Positions 43,951 to 53,281 of a stretch of 64,000 bases of DNA are shown piece after piece. Both the position numbers and the translations under genes were made by a program. Every line of letters starts with the position of its first letter. Position 1 is the first letter of the stretch. The notes beneath the pieces are model-generated. The model searched no databases. It worked only from the letters and a program-made list of their open reading frames with translations, and had not been told where the DNA came from. Origin of the DNA: CAZSDU01 sp964429135 (lineage in GTDB: Bacteria; Bacteroidota; Bacteroidia; Bacteroidales; FEN-979); assembly GCA_964429135.1 (NCBI GenBank), contig CAYSAU010000001.1, positions 62,001 through 126,000 of the forward strand, in the 5' to 3' direction.

Positions 43951-44531
43951 TGAAGAAAGATATTATTTTAGCAGGTGTTGGCGGACAAGGAATCATATCC
44001 ATTGCATCTATCATTGGCTTTGCTGCGCTTGAACAGGGAATGTACCTGAAACAATCTGAAGTTCACGGGATGAGCCAGAGGGGTGGAGATGTAATGTCGA
44101 ACCTGAGAATTTCCCATGATGAAATTGCTTCCGATCTGATTCCTTTTGGTCAGGCCGACCTGATCATTTCGGTGGAGCCCCTTGAAGCCTTGCGCTATCT
44201 GCCATATCTTTCGCCCGATGGATGGGTGATCACCTCTACCCGCCCTTTTAATAACATTCCTAATTATCCGGAGATTGAGCTGGTCATGGCTGAAGTGGAA
44301 AAACTTCCCCACCATATTGCCCTTGATGCAGAAGTCATGGCAAAGGAAGCTGGTTCGGCCAAGGCAGCCAACACGGTGATTCTCGGAGCATCAACTCCTT
44401 TCCTGGGAATGTCTTATGAAAAACTTGAAAATGCCATCAGGTTTATTTTTCGTAATAAGGGACAGGATGTGATTGACCTAAACCTGACTGCGCTTAAAGC
44501 AGGTTGGGATTTTGCAGAAAAACATAAGTAA
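43950..44531 (+). CDS. iorB: indolepyruvate ferredoxin oxidoreductase, beta subunit
   Basis: The 193-residue gamma-type 2-oxoacid:ferredoxin oxidoreductase subunit has the family opening IILAGVGGQGIISIASIIGFAA and the block QSEVHGMSQRGGDVMSNLRIS. Its ATG shares a base with the iorA stop, so the two subunits are made together. Together they release aryl-acetyl-CoA in amino-acid fermentation or reverse the reaction in synthesis. A 51-nt gap separates it from the serine palmitoyltransferase gene. Confidence 0.93.
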   Translation: MKKDIILAGVGGQGIISIASIIGFAALEQGMYLKQSEVHGMSQRGGDVMSNLRISHDEIASDLIPFGQADLIISVEPLEALRYLPYLSPDGWVITSTRPFNNIPNYPEIELVMAEVEKLPHHIALDAEVMAKEAGSAKAANTVILGASTPFLGMSYEKLENAIRFIFRNKGQDVIDLNLTALKAGWDFAEKHK

Positions 44532-44542
44532 TTTTTTCTTTC

Positions 44543-44550
44543 TATCTTTA
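44543..44550 (+). promoter_or_regulatory. possible -7 box before spt
   Basis: TATCTTTA differs from TAnnTTTG only in the last base and lies 32 nt before the spt ATG. It could give the ceramide genes their own promoter, separate from iorAB. No -33 match is clear. Confidence 0.25.
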
Positions 44551-44582
44551 CCCGCTTTTTTAAATCATACATTTTAAAAGTT

Positions 44583-45770
44583 ATGAGGATTTTACAACGA
44601 AAGTTTTCTCATTATACTGAGCCTCAGAAAGTGGAAAAAATGGGACTTTACCCGTTTTTCAGGATGATCGAATCCGATCAGGATACTGTAGTTAGGATGA
44701 AAGGAAAAGACATTCTGATGTTTGGCTCAAACAGCTATCTGGGTTTGACAAACCATCCAAAAATCAAAGAAGCCGCTAAAAATGCTGTTGATAAATATGG
44801 TTCCGGTTGTGCCGGGTCTAGATTCCTTAACGGAACCCTTGATCTTCATATCGAACTGGAGAACAAACTGGCTGCATTTGTCGGCAAACAGGCTGCCCTT
44901 GTTTACAGTACGGGTTTCCAGGTGAACCTGGGAGTCATTCCGACAGTCACAGGACGCAGGGATTATATTCTTCTCGATGAGCTGGATCATGCTTCCATTA
45001 TTGAAGCCACCAGGCTTTCTTTTGCCAAGGTGATGAAATACCGGCATAATGATATGACTTCCCTGGAACGTATTCTGAAAAGGTGCGAACCTCATCATAT
45101 CAAACTGATCGTGGTTGACGGAGTATTTAGTATGGATGGCGATATTGCAAACCTTCCTGAAATTGTTAAACTGGCAGAGAAATATGAGGCTACCATCATG
45201 GTTGATGATGCCCATGCCATTGGGGTTATTGGGAAAAATGGTGCCGGAACGGCTTCTCATTTCGGATTGACCGATAAAGTGGACCTGATCATGGGCACTT
45301 TTTCAAAATCCCTTGCCGCTCTTGGCGGTTTCATTGCCAGCGATTTTGAAACCATCAACTACATCAAACATAATTCCAGGTCGCTGATTTTCAGCGCTTC
45401 CTGCACCCCATCATCTGCAGCTACCGTTTTGGCCGCCCTTGAAATAATGAAAAATGAACCCGAACGTATCGAACATCTTTGGGAAGTCACTCATTATGCC
45501 ATTGATGGTTTCCGTAAGCTTGGTTTCGACATCGGACAAACGGTGACACCTATCATTCCACTCTATATCCGGGATAATATTAAAACTTTGAAACTTACCC
45601 GTATGCTGCTGGATGAAGGAGTTTTTGTGAACCCTGTGGTTTCTCCTGCCGTCAGCAAAGACGATACCCTGATTCGTTTTTCTTTAATGGCTACCCATAC
45701 CAAAGAACAAATCGACATTGCATTTGAGAAATTTCAAAAAGTAGGAAAGAAACTTCATATCATTCCCTGA
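44583..45770 (+). CDS. spt: serine palmitoyltransferase (alpha-oxoamine synthase)
   Basis: The 395-residue PLP enzyme condenses serine with a long-chain acyl-CoA to 3-ketosphinganine, the first step of sphingolipid synthesis. It has the alpha-oxoamine synthase signatures: FGSNSYLGLTNHP, GSGCAGSRFLNGT, LDELDHASIIEATRLS, DGVFSMDGDIANL, DDAHAIGVIG and the PLP Lys at residue 242 in GTFSKSLAALGGF. Its relatives KBL and BioF make threonine or biotin precursors; the N-terminus (YTEPQKVEKMGLYPFFR) and the two following genes favour SPT. Confidence 0.88.
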   Translation: MRILQRKFSHYTEPQKVEKMGLYPFFRMIESDQDTVVRMKGKDILMFGSNSYLGLTNHPKIKEAAKNAVDKYGSGCAGSRFLNGTLDLHIELENKLAAFVGKQAALVYSTGFQVNLGVIPTVTGRRDYILLDELDHASIIEATRLSFAKVMKYRHNDMTSLERILKRCEPHHIKLIVVDGVFSMDGDIANLPEIVKLAEKYEATIMVDDAHAIGVIGKNGAGTASHFGLTDKVDLIMGTFSKSLAALGGFIASDFETINYIKHNSRSLIFSASCTPSSAATVLAALEIMKNEPERIEHLWEVTHYAIDGFRKLGFDIGQTVTPIIPLYIRDNIKTLKLTRMLLDEGVFVNPVVSPAVSKDDTLIRFSLMATHTKEQIDIAFEKFQKVGKKLHIIP

Positions 45771-45788
45771 TCCTCTTACTGCTGAATT

Positions 45789-46910
45789 ATGGAGATCGAG
45801 ATTCGAAAAGTATCCTCCCGACGGGATCTGAAAATATTCATCGGGTTTCCATATAAACTTTATGCAGCAAATAAATTCTGGTGCCCCCCCCTTAGGTTTG
45901 ATGAATTAAACACCTTACGCAAGGATAAAAATTCGGCTTTTGAATTCTGTGAGGCCGAGTACTGGCTGGCTTTTCAGTCGGGTAAACTGGTAGGACGTAT
46001 TGCCGGCATCATCAATCATAAAGCCAATGAACGATGGAATGAAAAACTCGTTCGTTTTGGCTGGATCGATTTTATTGATGATATTTCTGTTTCCGGTAAA
46101 CTCATTGAAACTGTTCTGAATTGGGGAAAAGATAAGGGTATGCATGGTATCCATGGCCCCCTTGGTTTCTCTGATATGGACAATGAAGGCATGCTGATCA
46201 AAGGCTTTGATGAGCAAGCCACACTCGCATCCATCTATAATTATCCCTATTATCCCGAGCATATGGAGAAACTGGGCTTCCATAAAGCCGCAGACTGGGT
46301 ACAATATGAATTCTCAATTCCTCCTGAAATACCTGACAAAGTTGAAAGACTGACCAAACTGGTTATGGAAAAATACAAACTCAGGTATGTCAGTACCAAA
46401 AAAGCAAAGGATTTATTGCCTTATGCTTCAAAGATGTTCAAAACCCTGAACCTTGCTTTTAATGATCTATATGGTTATACGGCACTAACCGAAAAACAGA
46501 TTCAGATGTACACCAAAGCGTATTTCGGTTTTATCCGCCCACAATATGTCTCATTCGTTGTGGATGAGCAGGATGAGATCGTTGGCTTTGGCGTATCTAT
46601 GCCTTCTCTGACCAAAGCGCTGCAGAAATGTAAAGGGAAATTGTTCCCCTTTGGGTTTCTTTATATTCTGATGGCGATGAAAAAGAACGAGGTCATTGAT
46701 ATGTACCTGAATGGGGTGAGGCCTGATTATCACAATAAAGGAGTGAATGCCCTGTATTATAATGAAATGCACAGGGCATACATTAAAAATGGAATTACCA
46801 AGGCCATCACCAATCCGCAACTTGAAGACAATGCCAAGGCTTTGACCATCTGGAAAAATTTTCCCGGACGTCAGCATTTGACGAGAAGGTGCTGGATTAA
46901 ACATTTTTAA
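45789..46910 (+). CDS. GNAT-like acyltransferase, bacterial ceramide synthase (bCerS) candidate
   Basis: The 373-residue protein belongs to a GNAT-like family of about 370 residues in which the bacterial ceramide synthase of Caulobacter falls. Features seen: FIGFPYKLYAANKFWCPPLRFDEL near the start, RIAGIINHKANE, FGWIDFIDD, GMHGIHGPLGFSDMDNEGML, YNYPYYPEHMEKLGF, and the C-terminal MYLNGVRPDYHNKGVNALYYNEM...ITNPQLEDNAKALTIWKNF, an acetyl-CoA-binding GNAT pattern. It would N-acylate 3-ketosphinganine with an acyl-CoA. It starts 18 nt after spt, which is the main support for the call; the function is inferred. Confidence 0.75.
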   Translation: MEIEIRKVSSRRDLKIFIGFPYKLYAANKFWCPPLRFDELNTLRKDKNSAFEFCEAEYWLAFQSGKLVGRIAGIINHKANERWNEKLVRFGWIDFIDDISVSGKLIETVLNWGKDKGMHGIHGPLGFSDMDNEGMLIKGFDEQATLASIYNYPYYPEHMEKLGFHKAADWVQYEFSIPPEIPDKVERLTKLVMEKYKLRYVSTKKAKDLLPYASKMFKTLNLAFNDLYGYTALTEKQIQMYTKAYFGFIRPQYVSFVVDEQDEIVGFGVSMPSLTKALQKCKGKLFPFGFLYILMAMKKNEVIDMYLNGVRPDYHNKGVNALYYNEMHRAYIKNGITKAITNPQLEDNAKALTIWKNFPGRQHLTRRCWIKHF

Positions 46911-46967
46911 TGTACTCACCCTGCCTCTCCTTCCCTGCAGGTAGAGGGATAAAAACGAAATGCATAT

Positions 46968-47972
46968 ATGAAAAACGTCCTGATTACCGGCGCCAGTGGA
47001 TTCATTGGTAGTTTTCTTACCGAAGAGGGGTTGAAGCGTAAGTACAACGTTTATGCCGCTGTCCGTTCATCCAGTTCACGAAAATATCTTCAATCCCCTG
47101 AAATTCGCTTCGTGGAAATAGACTTCTCCTCCCGTGAAGCAATTGTAACAACTTTATCAGATCTGAATCATAAGGGAATTCACTTTGATTTCATCATCCA
47201 TAATGCGGGCATTACTAAAACCCAGGACAAGAAAGAGTTTTCCAGGGTAAATTACCAGAATACAAAAAATTTTGTGGAAGGATTGATTGAAGCAGATATG
47301 GTTCCGGGAAAATTTATTTTCATGAGCAGCCTGGCAGCATGGGGGCCAGGCAATCCGAAAACCATGGAGCCAGTTCTGCTGAAGGATGAACCACGTCCAA
47401 TAGAAACCTATGGAAGGAGTAAACTGGAAGCGGAGAAATTCCTGACTTCCGTTCCTGCTTTCCCCTGGCTTATTTTTCGTCCGACAGGGGTTTATGGTCC
47501 AAGGGAAAAGGATTATTTTGTTTTCTTTCAAACCATCAAAAGAGGCTTGGAACCTTATATCGGAACCCGTAAACAAGTGCTTACCTTCATTTATGTAAAG
47601 GATCTGGTCAGGTTGATTTTTGACGCAGGTGAATCTTCACATGCCAGAAAAGCTTATTTCGTTTCTGATGGAAAAGAATACAATGCAGAAGAATTTTCCG
47701 CCATCACCAAAAACCATCTTCAAAAGAAAACACTGAGTTTTGTTGTTCCCACAGGCATGGTTAAGATTCTGGCTCATTCCTTGGAAAGAATGTATAGCCT
47801 TTGGGGTAGCATTCCAACGCTGAATGCGGATAAGTATAATGTTCTGGCAAGCACCAACTGGAGATGTGAAACATCTCCCTTGAAATCCGATTTTAATTTC
47901 CAGGCTGAGTACGATCTCGACAAGGGTGTAAAAGAAGCCCTTGAATGGTACCAGAAAGAAGGATGGCTGTAA
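46968..47972 (+). CDS. NAD(P)-dependent epimerase/dehydratase family, ceramide reductase (CerR) candidate
   Basis: The 334-residue protein is an extended SDR with GASGFIG at residues 8-14, IIHNAG, catalytic Ser at about 120 (FIFMSSLAAWGP) and YxxxK at Y148/K152 (ETYGRSKLE). The C-terminus is unlike sugar epimerases. Third in line after spt and the GNAT-like gene, it fits the ketone-reducing step of ceramide synthesis described for CerR in Caulobacter; the order of steps and the substrate are inference. A 57-nt spacer precedes it and a strong terminator follows. Confidence 0.7.
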   Translation: MKNVLITGASGFIGSFLTEEGLKRKYNVYAAVRSSSSRKYLQSPEIRFVEIDFSSREAIVTTLSDLNHKGIHFDFIIHNAGITKTQDKKEFSRVNYQNTKNFVEGLIEADMVPGKFIFMSSLAAWGPGNPKTMEPVLLKDEPRPIETYGRSKLEAEKFLTSVPAFPWLIFRPTGVYGPREKDYFVFFQTIKRGLEPYIGTRKQVLTFIYVKDLVRLIFDAGESSHARKAYFVSDGKEYNAEEFSAITKNHLQKKTLSFVVPTGMVKILAHSLERMYSLWGSIPTLNADKYNVLASTNWRCETSPLKSDFNFQAEYDLDKGVKEALEWYQKEGWL

Positions 47973-47997
47973 GGTAAAGGATAATCATTATAAAAAA

Positions 47998-48020
47998 GGG
48001 GTGACCGATCAGATCACCCC
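47998..48020. terminator. bidirectional terminator between cerR candidate and susD-like gene
   Basis: GGGGTGA (47998-48004) and TCACCCC (48014-48020) pair in a 7-bp G/C-rich stem with a 9-nt loop. An A-run before (47992-47997) and TTCTTT after give U-tracts on either strand, so it can end both convergent transcripts. Confidence 0.8.
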
Positions 48021-48044
48021 TTCTTTATGAATATCAGAAAAAGT

Positions 48045-49658
48045 TTATTTTCCTGCAGGTGCCCACCACATTTTGGTGGTCATCTTGTCTCCACCAACCA
48101 ATCCGGAAGCGGCAGCGGTAACGTTGGCTGCGTTTACGGTATATTCCTGTTGCGGATAGGTCATACGCAACGGAATTGTAGTGATAGAAATCAGGGGGTT
48201 AAAAATGATGGGAGTTCCATCTGCAGTTGTATGGGTAATCTCTCCCGGAAGAAGCAAGAAAGCGGGTTCGCCGGTCCTTCTGTATTCTGCCCATGCCTGG
48301 TAACCTTGATTATATAGGGCCAGGTATTTTTGTGCCAGGACAGTAGTTTTATCGGCAGGAGGCAAGGCGGCAAGATAAGTTTCTACTTCAACGTTGAATT
48401 CATTCACCCGGGTTGCATCCCAGCCTTCGAGAACTGTACATACATCTCTCCAATGATAGGCAGAAGCCCGAGTTCCCTCAATATATTCAGCCTGTGAAAA
48501 ACCCTTTAGTTCAGAAAGCATGAATTTTACTTCTGCAAATTCCATAAATACAGGAGCATATTTCGGATTTAAGATAACAATTGCGGAAGCCGGAGAATAA
48601 GCTGCAGCTCCATACCAGGATGCAACTTTTGATCTGTACGCCGAGTTTACAGAAGGAGTAAGTCCATAAGGCATTCCGATATACTGACCGCCTCTTGGTC
48701 TTGAATAAATCTGTAAACGGGGGTCAGTAAGACCAAAGAAAGGATTGATCTTATTGTTCAGGGTATCATTAACCCCCTTGAGCATATTGATCAGGGTTTT
48801 GCAAGTAGTGAAGTCATTCCTTGCATTGGTCCAGAATGCATCATACATGGGGGAGTTCATGGCGCCGCCACCGGGATATGCAACTGCAGCATTATCGGCA
48901 TTGCTGGTCATTAAACCATCTTCTCCGACTTCAGTAAGAATGGCATTGGCTGCGGCATAATTATCCACATTCGACATACGCAAGGCAATGCGCAGACGGA
49001 GAGAGTTAGCAAATTTCATCCATTTTTCCATGTCTCCGCGATAGATCACATCACCAGCCGTGAACCCGGAAGCATTCAGGTTGATACGCGCTACTGCACC
49101 GGCCAGATCGTTAAGCATCTGGGTATAAATAGCCTGTTGCTTATCATACTTTGGATTGGGAATAGAAATGGATGGATCAATATTCCCCTGGAAAGCTTCT
49201 GTATAAGGAATGTCGCCCCAGGTATCGGTCATGATCTGCATGGCCCAAACTTTCAGTATTGTTGCTACGGCAATCTGGTTGTTGTTATCACCATATACGG
49301 CAGCTTTAGGGGCCTCTACAGGATCAGTGTTCAGACGGATGATTTCAACCAGGTTTATCACATCGTGATAGATCAACCTCCAGTAAAGGTTATTGATATT
49401 CTCACGAATTTGAAAACGGTCTTCATCAGTATAGGTACGTTGGCACCAGTATTGAGCATAAAGGTTGCTTTGACGGCCGCTCCACCATTCATCATAAATG
49501 TCGTCAGCAAGACCTTTCATAGCTGCAGTCAGTAGGGTTGGGGTCGAAACCTCAGCGGGTTGATTGGGATTTTCATTGATCTTGTCAAAATTTTTGGTGC
49601 AGGATGAAATAAGGAGCGCCAAAAACATCCCGAGTGACAGCTTTATTATTGTTTTCAT
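48045..49658 (-). CDS. SusD/RagB-like outer-membrane nutrient-binding lipoprotein
   Basis: The 537-residue lipoprotein (lipobox LLISSC, Cys at 20) matches the SusD-like group 2 family: FDKINENPNQPAEVSTPTLLTAAM, INNLYWRLIYHDVINLVEII, VWAMQIMTDTWGDIPYTEAF, and a C-terminal YLALYNQGYQAWAEYRRTGEP. It caps the SusC barrel and delivers a nutrient, often a glycan or peptide. It lies 18 nt after the susC-like gene. No glycosidase, sulfatase or regulator is adjacent, so the ligand is unknown. Confidence 0.93.
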   Translation of the reverse strand: MKTIIKLSLGMFLALLISSCTKNFDKINENPNQPAEVSTPTLLTAAMKGLADDIYDEWWSGRQSNLYAQYWCQRTYTDEDRFQIRENINNLYWRLIYHDVINLVEIIRLNTDPVEAPKAAVYGDNNNQIAVATILKVWAMQIMTDTWGDIPYTEAFQGNIDPSISIPNPKYDKQQAIYTQMLNDLAGAVARINLNASGFTAGDVIYRGDMEKWMKFANSLRLRIALRMSNVDNYAAANAILTEVGEDGLMTSNADNAAVAYPGGGAMNSPMYDAFWTNARNDFTTCKTLINMLKGVNDTLNNKINPFFGLTDPRLQIYSRPRGGQYIGMPYGLTPSVNSAYRSKVASWYGAAAYSPASAIVILNPKYAPVFMEFAEVKFMLSELKGFSQAEYIEGTRASAYHWRDVCTVLEGWDATRVNEFNVEVETYLAALPPADKTTVLAQKYLALYNQGYQAWAEYRRTGEPAFLLLPGEITHTTADGTPIIFNPLISITTIPLRMTYPQQEYTVNAANVTAAASGLVGGDKMTTKMWWAPAGK

Positions 49659-49676
49659 ATTTTGTTCCTCTTAAAA

Positions 49677-52600
49677 TTAAAAGTTAAAGCCTATATTGAA
49701 ACCAAAGGTTCTCGTGGCCGGTAAACCTGCTCCTTCAATCCCCTGAATGTTACCGGAGCTGGTGTTCGTTTCAGGATCGATACCCACCATGGCAGTTCCC
49801 CAGGTAGCCAGGTTCCTTCCAAAGAGACCAATTTTCAGGTTCTGGATAGGACCGGTGAGTTTGGCAGGGATGGTATAAGATAAGGTAATTTCACGTAATT
49901 TGATGTAGCTGGCATCGAGTACATTTTGCATGGCGGGGCCAGAATAATGGTCGGTAGTCCATGTATAAGCATCGATATTTGTGGTGTTAGCACCGGTGAC
50001 CTGGGCGGTTCCATCCGGATTATAGATTACGTTTCCGGCATCATCATACTTTGCAACCATAGCATCAATGACGATTCCATTTTCACGGATTCCGTTTTCA
50101 GCACTTGCAGCTAAAATTCCGGTATAAGTACCCCACATCTTGGTGGTGGAGAAGAAATGTCCGCCTTGTTGAATATCGATTAATACCCTCAGATCGAAAC
50201 CGTAAATTTTGAACTCGTTGCCAATTCCAAGGTTAAAATCAGGAAGAACTGATCCCAGAGCTTTAACTCCGGATTCCAGGTAACGGCCGTTTTTCCCAAC
50301 CACCTTATTGCCATTCTCATCATAGATAAAGTCGGTTCCCATTAACTGTCCGTATTCCTGTCCGACAGCAGCATTAACTGAGATGTTGAAAGGACCAACA
50401 CCCAACTGCAGGTTGTCAATACCAGGATAAAGTTCCACAACTTTATTAGTGTTTTTGGCAAAGTTGGCTGTGATGGTCCAGTCAAATATGTTCTTAACTT
50501 TTACAGGAACAGCCATCAGGAATATTTCGAAACCTTTATTTGTGATTCTACCAGCGTTCAATACCTGGAAGGAGTAACCGGTTGCACCGGAAACAGCGAC
50601 AGGAATGATCTGATTCTTTGAAGCCTTATCATAATAAGTAAAGTCTAAACCTAAGCGATTGTTTAAGAACTTCAATTCAGCACCTACTTCCCATGAACGG
50701 GTCATTTCTGGTTTCAGGTTTGGATTGTTCAAGGTGGTTGGTAAACCATAGAGACCATCGGGTGTAAAATGATAAGGATAACCCTCGGAATCCAGGAAAT
50801 TGGCATAGGTCAGAGAAGTCCGGTAAGGATCGGTATCATTACCTACCTGTGCCCAGCTTCCTCTTACTTTTGCGAAAGTCAGCCATTTTGCTTTTTTAAC
50901 GCCGGGTAATTCCGAGATAACCCATCCCAGGGATACGGAAGGATACATATAAGAATTCTTGTTCTTCGGTAAGGTGGAAGACCAGTCATTACGCAGTGTT
51001 ACATCCAGGTACAACATACTTTTCCATCCGAGGGAAGCGCTTCCGTATAAGGAGTTGATGCGTTTCCAGCTCTTGTAATCGCTGGCAACGTTTGTCAGGG
51101 AATTACTCAGGGTATACAGTTCAGGAATGATAAGGCCACCAACGGTTGATCCGGAAATAAGTTTGTAATTTCTATCCATCATGTTGCCTCCAAAATTGGC
51201 ATTCACACGCCAGTCTTGGCCAAAGCTCTTATCAACCAAGAAGAGGAATTCGGCATTCATTTCAGAATTGGAGCGAACCTGCTGGCGATAGAAGGATTGG
51301 GAAGCAGAACCAATGGCGACTCTTTCTTCTGTTCGGAAGGAGTAGTTGTCGAGGTTGAATTTACCCTGTGCCCTTAACCAGCTTGTGATCTGCCAGGAAA
51401 CACCGACATTACCATAATAACGATCTCTTTTATCGTTCTGATAATTCATGTTACGGTCCCAGTATGGATTGTTGGAAAATGCGATGGTGGGATCATCCAT
51501 GGATGAACGGTTCCATGATCTTTGTGTTCCATCGGGATTAATATAGCTCTTGGCCATATATTGGTCGAGTTGACGTTGTCCCCATTGGTTGAATCGTTCA
51601 ATAGGATTCACGTCGCCATATCCGGTTTCGGAACGGCCTTTTGCTTTAGTGGAAATATAGTTGATATCAGCGAATGCCTTCAGGGTTTTAGTCAGGTTGG
51701 CAATGGCGCTCAGATTAACAGTATATTTATCCAGTTGTGAATTAGGCATATAACCTGATGAATTATAGGTTCCCAGAGCCAAACGTACCTGGGCAGCATC
51801 ACTACCACCGGTAAAGGCGATGTTGTTGGTCCAACCAATGCCTGTTTTAAAGAAGTCTCTTACGTCATGTTTTGGTGCCATCCATTCAATGGATTTGCCA
51901 TAATGGTCGGTATCCCATGCATCAAAACTGTAATAAGGACGATAATAAATAGGTTGGTTGAAGTATGGACTGCCGTCAGGCACATCAATTCCATAATCTT
52001 CCAGGAACTGACCAGCTGTTGTGGTATATTTTGGACCAAAACTTTCGTCTATACTGTAATCCATGCCAAGGTCAAATGACTGATATGCATTTCCATCACC
52101 ATCAACCCCTGGAATTTTATAATAACCGGAATTATCGGTATAGGTTTTCATTTCCCATGCAGTTGGATCCAGCCCGCCATTACCTCCACCATATTCATTT
52201 TGGTATTTCGGCAGGTAAGAAACCTGTTCGAAGCTCAAACCGGTATTGAATTCGATCCCGATCTGTTTGCCTTTTTTGGCAGCGCCTTTTTTGGTTGTGA
52301 TCAGGATGACACCGTTGGCGGCACGTGATCCATAAAGAGCGGCTGCATTGGCGCCTTTCAAAACAGAGATGGAAGCAACATCGTCAGGGTTGATATCCTG
52401 GGCCATGTTGCCATAGTCATAACCACCGGCCCCACGGGCGGTATTAGTGGTGTTAAAATCACTATTGTCGATAATGGTTCCGTCTATAACAAACAATGGC
52501 TGGTTGTTACCGGAGATGGAATTAATACCACGAATCAGGATACGCGAAGAACCACCCATATTACCAGAGGCAGCTGTTACCTGAACACCGGCGATACGTC

Positions 52601-53033
52601 CTGAAAGTTGATTAATCACGTTGGCATTACCATCTGTCTGGAGGGCATCGCCCTTTACATCCTGAACAGAATAGCCCAGCGCTTTCTTTTCACGGGTCAC
52701 TCCGAGTGCCGTAACGACCACTCCTTCCAACTCCTGAACATCGGGTGAAAGAACCACATTAAGAGTGTTATCGGCTCCCAGGGTAATTTCCTGGGTTTTC
52801 ATCCCTACGAATGAAACCAGGACAACATTTTTATCCTTTGGCACATTGAGGGAATACTTCCCGTCCACATCGGTAATTGCACCGACTGTTGTGCCTTTAA
52901 CGAGGATGGTTGCGCCTGGAATTCCTGCGCCGTCATCTGAACTCGTTACCTTACCCGTTATGGTTTTCTGGGCAAGAGCAACTTGCGCCCCTATGAATAA
53001 CATAAGAGCAAGGAAAATCGTAAATTTTCTCAT
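49677..53033 (-). CDS. SusC/RagA-like TonB-linked outer-membrane transporter
   Basis: The start is taken as ATG 53033 (MRKFTIFLALMLFIGAQVAL then AQKTITGKVTSSDD), giving 1118 residues; an ATG at 53120 would put 29 residues before the signal peptide. It has a carboxypeptidase-D-like domain (GIPGATILVKGTTVGAITDV), a TonB box region (VVVTALGVTREKKALGYSVQ), a plug (QLSGRIAGVQVT; GSSRILIRGINSISG; DDVASISVLKGANAAALYGS) and a long barrel ending in RTFGFNIGFNF. With the SusD-like partner it imports an unknown nutrient. The 248-nt A/T-rich stretch upstream (53034-53281) shows no gene and no clear promoter. Confidence 0.93.
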   Translation of the reverse strand: MRKFTIFLALMLFIGAQVALAQKTITGKVTSSDDGAGIPGATILVKGTTVGAITDVDGKYSLNVPKDKNVVLVSFVGMKTQEITLGADNTLNVVLSPDVQELEGVVVTALGVTREKKALGYSVQDVKGDALQTDGNANVINQLSGRIAGVQVTAASGNMGGSSRILIRGINSISGNNQPLFVIDGTIIDNSDFNTTNTARGAGGYDYGNMAQDINPDDVASISVLKGANAAALYGSRAANGVILITTKKGAAKKGKQIGIEFNTGLSFEQVSYLPKYQNEYGGGNGGLDPTAWEMKTYTDNSGYYKIPGVDGDGNAYQSFDLGMDYSIDESFGPKYTTTAGQFLEDYGIDVPDGSPYFNQPIYYRPYYSFDAWDTDHYGKSIEWMAPKHDVRDFFKTGIGWTNNIAFTGGSDAAQVRLALGTYNSSGYMPNSQLDKYTVNLSAIANLTKTLKAFADINYISTKAKGRSETGYGDVNPIERFNQWGQRQLDQYMAKSYINPDGTQRSWNRSSMDDPTIAFSNNPYWDRNMNYQNDKRDRYYGNVGVSWQITSWLRAQGKFNLDNYSFRTEERVAIGSASQSFYRQQVRSNSEMNAEFLFLVDKSFGQDWRVNANFGGNMMDRNYKLISGSTVGGLIIPELYTLSNSLTNVASDYKSWKRINSLYGSASLGWKSMLYLDVTLRNDWSSTLPKNKNSYMYPSVSLGWVISELPGVKKAKWLTFAKVRGSWAQVGNDTDPYRTSLTYANFLDSEGYPYHFTPDGLYGLPTTLNNPNLKPEMTRSWEVGAELKFLNNRLGLDFTYYDKASKNQIIPVAVSGATGYSFQVLNAGRITNKGFEIFLMAVPVKVKNIFDWTITANFAKNTNKVVELYPGIDNLQLGVGPFNISVNAAVGQEYGQLMGTDFIYDENGNKVVGKNGRYLESGVKALGSVLPDFNLGIGNEFKIYGFDLRVLIDIQQGGHFFSTTKMWGTYTGILAASAENGIRENGIVIDAMVAKYDDAGNVIYNPDGTAQVTGANTTNIDAYTWTTDHYSGPAMQNVLDASYIKLREITLSYTIPAKLTGPIQNLKIGLFGRNLATWGTAMVGIDPETNTSSGNIQGIEGAGLPATRTFGFNIGFNF

Positions 53034-53281
53034 GACTGTTGTTTTTTTGTTAGTAAAAAGGTTAATAATCAGATTCATAAATAAAGATGATATTGAACAG
53101 CGCCTGACCGTGCTCTTCAATATGAAATATATGATGGGTAAGTTTCTATATGCAACTCAATATGAATGCAATTTTAGTAATTAAATAATTAGTAAGCAAC
53201 AAAAAGTTAACAAAAGTTTTTAATAAAATTAACATATTTTAACATTAAACCATGGGCTCAGAAAGTTACCCCTGATCTTTA

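Noticed and set aside
46911..46967. CCCTGCCTCTCC...CCCTGCAGG spacer before the CerR candidate, similar to the palindrome family
   Set aside because: Only a few bases match and no clean dyad forms, so it was not added to the repeat family.
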